Assembly (NCBI GenBank): GCA_947579665.1
Contig: OX388349.1
Coordinates: forward strand, 74,528,841 to 74,592,840
DNA: 64,000 nucleotides
From: Sympetrum striolatum
Lineage: Eukaryota; Arthropoda; Insecta; Odonata; Libellulidae
Direction: 5' to 3'
The position numbers and the translations under genes were made by a program. Every line of letters begins with the position of its first letter. Within the stretch, counting starts at the first letter, position 1. This document shows, one piece after another, positions 57,801 to 64,000 of this stretch. The notes under the pieces were generated by a model, which was given only the letters and a program-made list of their open reading frames with translations, ran no database searches and was not told where the DNA came from.

Positions 57801-58843
57801 AAAATTGAACTCATTTCTAATTAACTCACTTTTGCTGAATGAGAAAAAGATATCTATTTGGCTACTTGGGGCCCTGAAAGCAAATAGGATAACACATTTT
57901 AAATTTTGGTTTATCTGTCACATAATGTGTATTGAAATGCCAGAATGCCATAAAATGAAATTTTGAAAATAGATATCAATTATACAGCAAATGGCATATG
58001 AGTTTTCAGAATAAATAATAGTTCATTTATCACAATCATCAATGAAATCTCCCTTTCAAAAAATTAATTTCAATTTTTTTTGCATGAGTAAAATATTCCA
58101 GCTTCCATATAAGCTACTTTTATTTAAGGCCCTCAGTTTTTTAAACAGGGTATTTCTTCAATCTAAATTCTTATCATCGTCAGTCCCAAGGATAAAGGTA
58201 ACAGGGTCTCTGGAATCCTTCCTTCAATTGTTATTGAGATCAAAACTCATAGGAAGATATTGATAAGGGTTCTAGCATAGTATCCTCTTTATTATCAATG
58301 TTTAAACAAATTATATCTAATAATAATAATACTGTGTGTGCCGGCGTATAAGTCGACCCCTAACAATTTGAGGTAAATTTCAGGTTTTTCCCTATGTTCG
58401 GCGTATAAGTCGACCTAAAAGATAAGCCGACACCACATCCCTAGTTCTATTTTATGGGAAGAAAAAAACTACGGTATCCATAAATGTACTCTAGCTTAAG
58501 GAATATTTACCGCATAAGATTAAGATGCTAGAATTGTTTCTTTCAGCTACCATGTCAACTTCTCGCCTCTGCTTAACTATTACACAAGTTTCTTTCATTG
58601 GAATCACTAAGGTTTTACAAATTAAAATGCGTTACAAAACAGAAACACAATGGTATTAATAATTATTATATATATTAAATATATTATATATATTATAAAT
58701 TAATTTATTACAGAAATATTGGTAATATAGCATGGTTATATAAAATCATGACAATGCTAAAACAACTTCTAGTAACTCCTAACGCTAAGTCGAATCATAA
58801 GGATTATATAAATAAAAACAAACCAAGATGTGCTAATTGATCT
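57801..58843. other. Non-coding stretch with a paired CGGCGTATAAGTCGACC repeat
   Basis: The 17-mer CGGCGTATAAGTCGACC occurs at 58342-58358 and 58399-58415, in direct orientation 57 bp apart. It is a style of motif common near the ends of pogo/Tigger-like DNA transposons. The rest is AT-rich with no gene. Confidence 0.5.
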
Positions 58844-59926
58844 TCATTTGTAAAAAGAAAATATCGAAATATATATTACATTTTTGTAAAATAAAAATAC
58901 ATGTGAGGAATTGAATATAATTTGCAAAGAATAAATATGCGTCAAATTTATTTTATAGATATGAAAATTGTTTATTAATTCAAATCTTTCATTATGAAAA
59001 CATGTCATAATATAACATACTTTCGGCCACAATTGTATTTCATGATGATAAATTCCAATGATAATGTCATAAAAGATGTGCAGGAAAGTTATGTCATCGG
59101 CATACATGGTTAGATTAGTAGGTATATTACTACCAAGATCATTGATCATCACAAGGAAGAGCAAAGGCTCAAGGGTGGAACCTTGCTGAATACCCTGAAT
59201 GACATTCAGTAGGTTAGATTGTGTGCCATGGATGTCCACCAATTGTTTCCTGTTTTACAGTTAGGACTCAAACACTTTCAGTCTAATTCCATCAATGCCA
59301 TAGTAATAAGTTTTTGAATTAGTATAGAATGTGACACACAATCAAGAGCTTAAGTCAAGTCACATAAGGTAAGTGAAATTGAGTTATAATTTTCAAAGGC
59401 ACTCAGTATCTGCCTAACAATAAAGGAAACTGCGTGCACAGTAGATTTATTAGATCAGAAACCATGTAGTGAGGGGGACAAGATATTATTGACCTTAAGA
59501 TAGGAATAGAGCTGATTTTTCATGACTGATTCAAATATCTTACTAAAAACAGATATAACAGATGTAGGCCTGTAACAATGCATATCATTAATATCAACCT
59601 TCTTAAATATTTGTACTTGGAGTATATTAATTTCTTAAGTACCAGATTGAAGAAAAGTGTTGATGCAAATAGCTGAAGGTTTAGCAATGAGACAAATGAT
59701 TTGTTTAATCAAAAAATTTGAAATGCCAAATATATCAATGCTCCTAGAGTTACTAAACTTCTGGATAATTTTAATTACCTCAGCAGGAGTGACCCATAGT
59801 AATGTAAAAGGTAAACAATGCACAGAAAAGTTACAGAGCTTTTTGAGAACACTAGCAGGTTTGAAATCAAATTTGGAGCAAATATCTTGAACAGATGTGG
59901 TAAAGTGTTTGTTGAAATTATCAGGA
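58844..59926 (-). pseudogene. Broken LINE, reverse transcriptase part (piece B)
   Basis: Across several frames the minus strand gives FNKHFTTSVQDI (the linker before RT), then SVISVFSKIFESVMKNQLYS (RT motif R-P-I-S...KIFEK), then an IQQGSTLEPLLFLVMINDL motif (QGSxLGPLLFLxxINDL) and LTMYADDITFLH, which contains the YADD catalytic box. It is jockey/CR1-like, with many stops and frameshifts, so it is inactive. It abuts the truncated LTR at 59927. Confidence 0.8.
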
Positions 59927-61612
59927 GTAACCAAAATAACAACCAACAATACAGAGATAACGCGGCGGGCGCGGTGGCGATACGCAGAGTATCGCCACAC
60001 TACTCCCACGGCCCGGAGGACGGATGGAGCGGCCAGAACGAGTAGAAATTGTAGGTTGAACAGATGGTGAAGGCGCCGAGGAAGTAGAAGATGGTGCAGG
60101 CGTAGAGGCTGCAGGTGGAGAGTCGTCCAGAAGAAGATGTGCTGGCTTGAGACGGTCGATGGAGACAGTGGAAGGCTTGCCATTGATATTCAGTGAATAA
60201 GTTTTCCGATCACGGCTGATAACAGGATATGGTCCCATGTAAGGTGGTTGTAGGGCTGATCGCACAGCGTCTTGGCGAACGAAGACGTGGGAGGATTTGG
60301 CCAAATCTCTGGGAACAAAGATTTGCCGACGGGTTGTGTGACGCGACGCAGGGGTCGGACGTAGCTGAACCATGTAGTCACGCAGCTGTGAGGCGAGATC
60401 CGTCGAGTCCGAGTGTTGAATGTTGTCGACGAAAAAGTCCCCAGGAAGACGCAGTTGTTCCCCGAAGAGAAGTTCGGCAGGAGTTGTCTGCAGGTCGGCT
60501 CTCCAGGTAGTGCGGAGGCCGAGGAGAACTGTAGGTAGGACATCTATCCACGAGTCGGACGAATGGCACATAATAGCTGCTTTAAGGACACGGTGTAGTC
60601 GTTCCACGAGTCCGTTTGCCTGGGGATGGTAGCTCGTGGTGTGGTGTAATGTTGTTCCCAGAGAGGCGCAAAGACGCTGGAAAAGTGACGACACGAACTG
60701 ACGGCCGCGGTCGCGGGTGATGTGTTTGGGACAACCGTATTGAGACACCTATCTTAGGAGAAAGGCGCGGCAGACGCTGTCTGCAGTGATGTCAGCAAGG
60801 GGTTCTGCAACTGGCCAACGAGATAACCGGTCGATCATGGTGAGGAGATAGCGGTAGCCGGCGTTTGGCGGGAGAGGTCCCAAGATATCAATGTGAACGT
60901 GGTCGAAACGCTTGGTTGGCAGGACGAAGTCTCCGAGTGGAGTTGTGATGTGACCAGACACCTTGCAACGCTGGCGGGTGAGGCAGCTGCGAGCCCATGA
61001 ACGGCAGTCCTTACGCATGGATGGCCAGACGTACCGACGGGAGATGAGTTTGATGGTGGAGTTGGCTCCAGGATGATTAAGAGAGTGTATATTATTGAAG
61101 ATATGCCGACGATATGGAGGAGTAACGTAGGGGCATGGTGTTGGCATCGAAGTGTCGCACCACAGCAAAACGTCTGTTCCGGGTACAGGCATCCGGGAAA
61201 GCTGAAGACCTGTGCCGTTATGGAGGAGTCTGCGTAGTTCCTCGTCATCGTCTTGTGAACGAGATAGAGCGGAGTAGTCAGGCGGGGCAGGGGTGGTTAT
61301 AGATTCTACCCTGGAGAGGCAGTCCGCGACGACGTTGTCTAGTCCTGAAATGTGTCTCACGTCCGTGGTGAATTGCGAGATAAACTCGAGATAATTAAAT
61401 TGCCGTGGTGAGCAGGTGTCAGTATTCTTGCTGCGCGGGCCAAAGGCGTAGGTCAGGGGTTTGTGGTCGGTGAAGATGGCAAAGTCGCGAGCTTCTGCCA
61501 TCGGCCGAAAGTGTTTCACCGCTTGGTAGGCGGCGTAGAGTTCGCGGTCATAGGCACTCCACTTCTGCTGTGAAGGTATCAGCTTGCGTGAAAAGAAACC
61601 AAGTGGTTTCCA
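59921..61612 (-). pseudogene. Ty3/gypsy (CsRn1-like) pol 3' half: RNase H and integrase
   Basis: The frame enters at WKPLGFFSRKL (61612), the start of RNase H. It continues with IFTDHKPLTYAF and SGLDNVVADCLSR, then the integrase zinc region (IHSLNHPG...). Catalytic D, D and E lie in HIDILGPLPP, TRDRGRQF and GLVERLHR. A GPY/F-type end (YMGPYPVISRDRKTY) follows. A single in-frame TAG at 60749-60751 interrupts integrase just before the second aspartate motif. The zinc finger reads CLTRQRC where the family has CxxCQ, so a ligand is shifted or lost. Gag, protease and most of RT are deleted. The frame runs into the 3' LTR, as is usual in this clade. Confidence 0.88.
59927..59999 (-). mobile_element. 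Truncated 3' LTR of the gypsy element (73 bp)
   Basis: The fragment starts TGTGGCGATACTCTGCG at 59999 on the minus strand and matches the first 73 bp of the 5' LTR with one mismatch. It then breaks off into LINE piece B. The near-identity suggests a recent insertion followed by deletion. Confidence 0.88.
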
Positions 61613-61626
61613 GGAATTTTTTCTTT

Positions 61627-61640
61627 GTCAGGGGTCACCA
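61627..61640 (-). promoter_or_regulatory. Primer-binding site, tRNA-Trp type
   Basis: TGGTGACCCCTGAC lies directly inside the 5' LTR on the minus strand. TGGTGACCCC complements the 3' end of tRNA-Trp, the primer used by the CsRn1 clade. The integrase type agrees. Confidence 0.8.
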
Positions 61641-61641
61641 A

Positions 61642-61809
61642 TGTGGCCGACGATTAATGTAGTCGACGACTATCAAAGTACGAGTTTTAAGATCGTCTTT
61701 ATTCTCCCAGTTCCAAGTCAACAATACTTTTTATTTGTAACCAAAATAACAACCAACAATACAGAGATAACGCGGCGGGCGCGGTGGCGATACGCGGAGT
61801 ATCGCCACA
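61642..61809 (-). mobile_element. 5' LTR of the gypsy element (168 bp)
   Basis: It begins TGTGGCGATACTCCGCG at 61809 and ends GTCGGCCACA at 61642, so it has TG...CA ends. One base separates it from the primer-binding site downstream on the minus strand. Confidence 0.85.
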
Positions 61810-62726
61810 TAGTCATGAAAACATTTGCTTAACCTTATTGTACTATATAAACATATGCACTTTTGTAAAGGGGTTTTTCCGTACAAGACAAATAAATATT
61901 GCAAATACATACACGAAAATTGAGACTTCTGTCATCCATGCTGTTGCTTGTAAATGCAGAATTACTTCTGGAAACTAGAATGGTGGCCTCAAAATATACG
62001 ATTAATTACATTCTCCTCTCTTGTAATTAAATGCTTCAAATTACAAGAGAGGAGATATTTTCGCTTAAGTCAGTTTTTGAATTAGTAATATGTCGGACAA
62101 TTACCCATTGAAGTCAATATTCTTTTAGAAGATTTGAGAGATATATGTGACCTATGGTTGAAGTTAAGAAATTCAATGTAACGGGCTGTGGTAAAAAATA
62201 AGGAAGTCAGGAAACCCCGAAGATGCTATTACATAATTCAAGAAGGCCAAAAGAAGGGAAAGCCCCTGACCTGGAAGAAGTGTTTATAACTCAACGCAAA
62301 TTCATCCTCCGCAGTTGTCTTAATTTTTTCCAAATACGTGTAGAATACAGATATTAATTAGACAGAGTTCATTCCAGTAATGTATACGTAATTGGATGAT
62401 AAGATAAGCAGAATTTCATTAAAAAAGTGGTATTATTCTCGATAAGGTCCAGAGTTACTTTAGTTTTTCGGAGTGATTGCTTGGCAACTTATAGTTTTTT
62501 CCACAAGTGGAAGATTTTTGGACTGAGCGGGTATATTCCCCTTGTGTTTTGCTTCTGTTGTTGGTTTTAGTTTCACGGAAGACCACGATTACGCCCGCTA
62601 AAAGCTGGTGTCATCCCGTGATGGAGGTGTAGTTTAACCAAAGACAATTCGTCTTAGACGTATTTGTGACTATATTCCTCGAAAGTTGACAGAATAAAAC
62701 GTTAGTTTTTAAAAATTTTATTGTAA
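61810..62726. other. Intergenic stretch and probable promoter side of the right-hand gene
   Basis: It holds a perfect 17-bp inverted repeat, TCTCCTCTCTTGTAATT (62012-62028), answered at 62039-62055 across a 10-nt loop. Downstream, up to 62726, is the likely promoter and 5' UTR of the plus-strand gene. No core promoter motif was convincing. Confidence 0.5.
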
Positions 62727-63330
62727 ATGGCTCTAAACAATTTGGTAGCTTCGTTGCATAGGCCAACTATGCTAGAACAATTGCTCGAAGAAATAAACTT
62801 CCAAAGGACAAAGGAAATGAGACAATTGATGAAAGACGGTACGATTTTGTGTCTAGTTGATAGATTTATTTCATTCGACGGTTTTATAATCTAATTAATG
62901 AAAATGAGATTAATACGATTCAGTTGCAAGTATATTCTTTAAATGACAATTAGAGTTTCAACCCAACCATTCGGACGTTTTTACATAATATTTAAAGTTA
63001 GAAAAATTATCATCTCATCCAACTGTGATAAAAATCGTTAAAAAAATTGCATCCTATGTGGACAACAATTGATTCATTAATTTTTACCCGAATGTCATGA
63101 TCTTCAAATTGCCTGTTCTTGCTTTCATGTAGAGATCATTTAAATAAAAAACTTTTTACGTTTTTGCAGATTCCGGTTTCGTGGTACTGCAAGGAACTAC
63201 GTACTGGACGGACTTATTTGTGAGACATTTCCTTTTTCAAGCTGAAAATTGCATTGACTGTGATGATCTGCTATTTTTTGTAAGAAAGAGACATATCAAA
63301 GGAAGCTCGCGGTACTTGCCAAAATTTGAG
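62727..63330 (+). CDS. First two exons of an unidentified gene, running off the right edge
   Basis: ATG at 62727 opens 37 codons plus one base (62727-62838; MALNNLVASLHRPTMLEQLL, then EEINFQRTKEMRQLMKD), with donor GTACGA. The acceptor TTTTTGCAG leads into 63170-63330 (DSGFVVLQGTTYWTDLFVRH, then FLFQAENCIDCDDLLFFVRK and a basic end). This is followed by donor GTTAGT in phase 0. The two exons together give 91 codons. The family is not recognised. Faint resemblance to the N-terminus of Elongator subunit 5 or to an RGS-like helical domain was considered and is not strong enough to name. Later exons were not identified in the window. Confidence 0.62.
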
Positions 63331-64000
63331 GTTAGTAGAGGCTAATAAAGGTGTCTGTTTTATGTGGAACATAAGTGGTGTGGACATGGTCATAATTCTT
63401 GTAAGAAATTATGGTAAAATTTCCTTTTAATTTTACCGAAATTATTGTTTAAGACAACTTATTAATCATAGAGGGCTCTAAGCCTACAATCATGTTTTGT
63501 AGTTCTTTTAAACTTTTACATGTAGAAGGAGTAGCGGTGAATGATTTTTTAACCATATATAGAGATTGGAGTCGTATAAACCTTATTGCCTTAGTAGTGT
63601 TTGCCTTTAAAGGGAATTACTGGAGCGTGTATGGTGTAACTGTATTTACTTATTTAATGTTAAGTCTATTAGCTCTTTTTTGTGAATGATTGTTTTCAGC
63701 TTTATTGATTTCATATACACAGTGTATGCTACTGATTAAATGTAATACTCTTGTTCTTGGCAAATGCTCCTGAATATTGCTAACAGGTGGAATTTTCTTT
63801 TACAGTGTCTTGAGTGTTAGTGTGCTATCTGTTTATCTTTCTCCCTCTCTAATTGTTTAACCCAATCATCTTTCTTCTTTCAAGTTTTCATTATATCTTT
63901 GATTACTCATTGAATCGGTTATTTTGGGGTACATCAAATATATATTTTTTTCATTATTAACAAGATCTTATATCATATCAAGTAATATAAAACTTTTGAA
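63331..64000. other. Probable intron of the right-hand gene
   Basis: AT-rich sequence after the donor at 63331. An open frame at 63492-63689 is hydrophobic but has no supporting splice sites. Nothing else was seen. Confidence 0.4.

Noticed and set aside
58844..59242. A host gene with a YADD motif
   Set aside because: The motifs are those of LINE reverse transcriptase and the frame is broken many times.

Overview
The window is AT-rich animal DNA with many short exons, long introns and dense transposon debris. It is most likely from an insect. The main gene encodes an alpha-adaptin whose predicted protein follows insect AP-2 alpha closely. The mobile elements (hAT, piggyBac, Tc1/mariner-type MITEs, a CsRn1-like Ty3/gypsy element with a tRNA-Trp-type primer site, jockey/CR1-like LINE debris and tRNA-derived SINEs) also fit an arthropod. 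The species cannot be named from sequence alone.

Layout. Positions 1-8410 hold a 547-bp hAT MITE with an 8-bp target duplication, one copy of a hairpin retroposon-like family, a SINE, and the last two exons (3490-3620 and 8357-8410, + strand) of an unidentified single-pass membrane protein. Positions 8411-16010 are AT-rich with no convincing exon and may include the AP-2 alpha 3' UTR. Positions 16011-52286 (minus strand) carry the whole AP-2 alpha coding region in 19 exons. The exons sum to 2934 nt (977 codons plus stop) and every junction keeps the reading frame. One intron has a GC-AG donor. The introns hold three SINE-A copies, two SINE-B copies, two hairpin insertions, a piggyBac MITE, a 77-bp palindromic mariner-type MITE, a long-TIR MITE, and nested DNA elements called here X and Y.

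Upstream of AP-2 alpha are a possible additional minus-strand exon (52948-53094), a tandem array of about six diverged ~160-bp units each with a tRNA B-box-like motif (53930-54980), two broken LINE pieces (56690-57620 and 58844-59926) and an internally deleted Ty3/gypsy element (59927-61809). At the right edge a plus-strand gene starts (62727-63330, continuing out of the window). Its product is not recognised.

AP-2 alpha is the only gene whose function can be stated firmly: it is the large subunit of the plasma-membrane clathrin adaptor. The most unusual non-gene material is the hairpin family, with three copies each flanked by an 11-15 bp direct repeat. One copy sits inside a SINE whose empty counterpart is also present here. 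Next are the B-box array and the hAT MITE, which carries five TATCGATA motifs. Exon coordinates were read by eye from splice signals and frame. No database search was possible.
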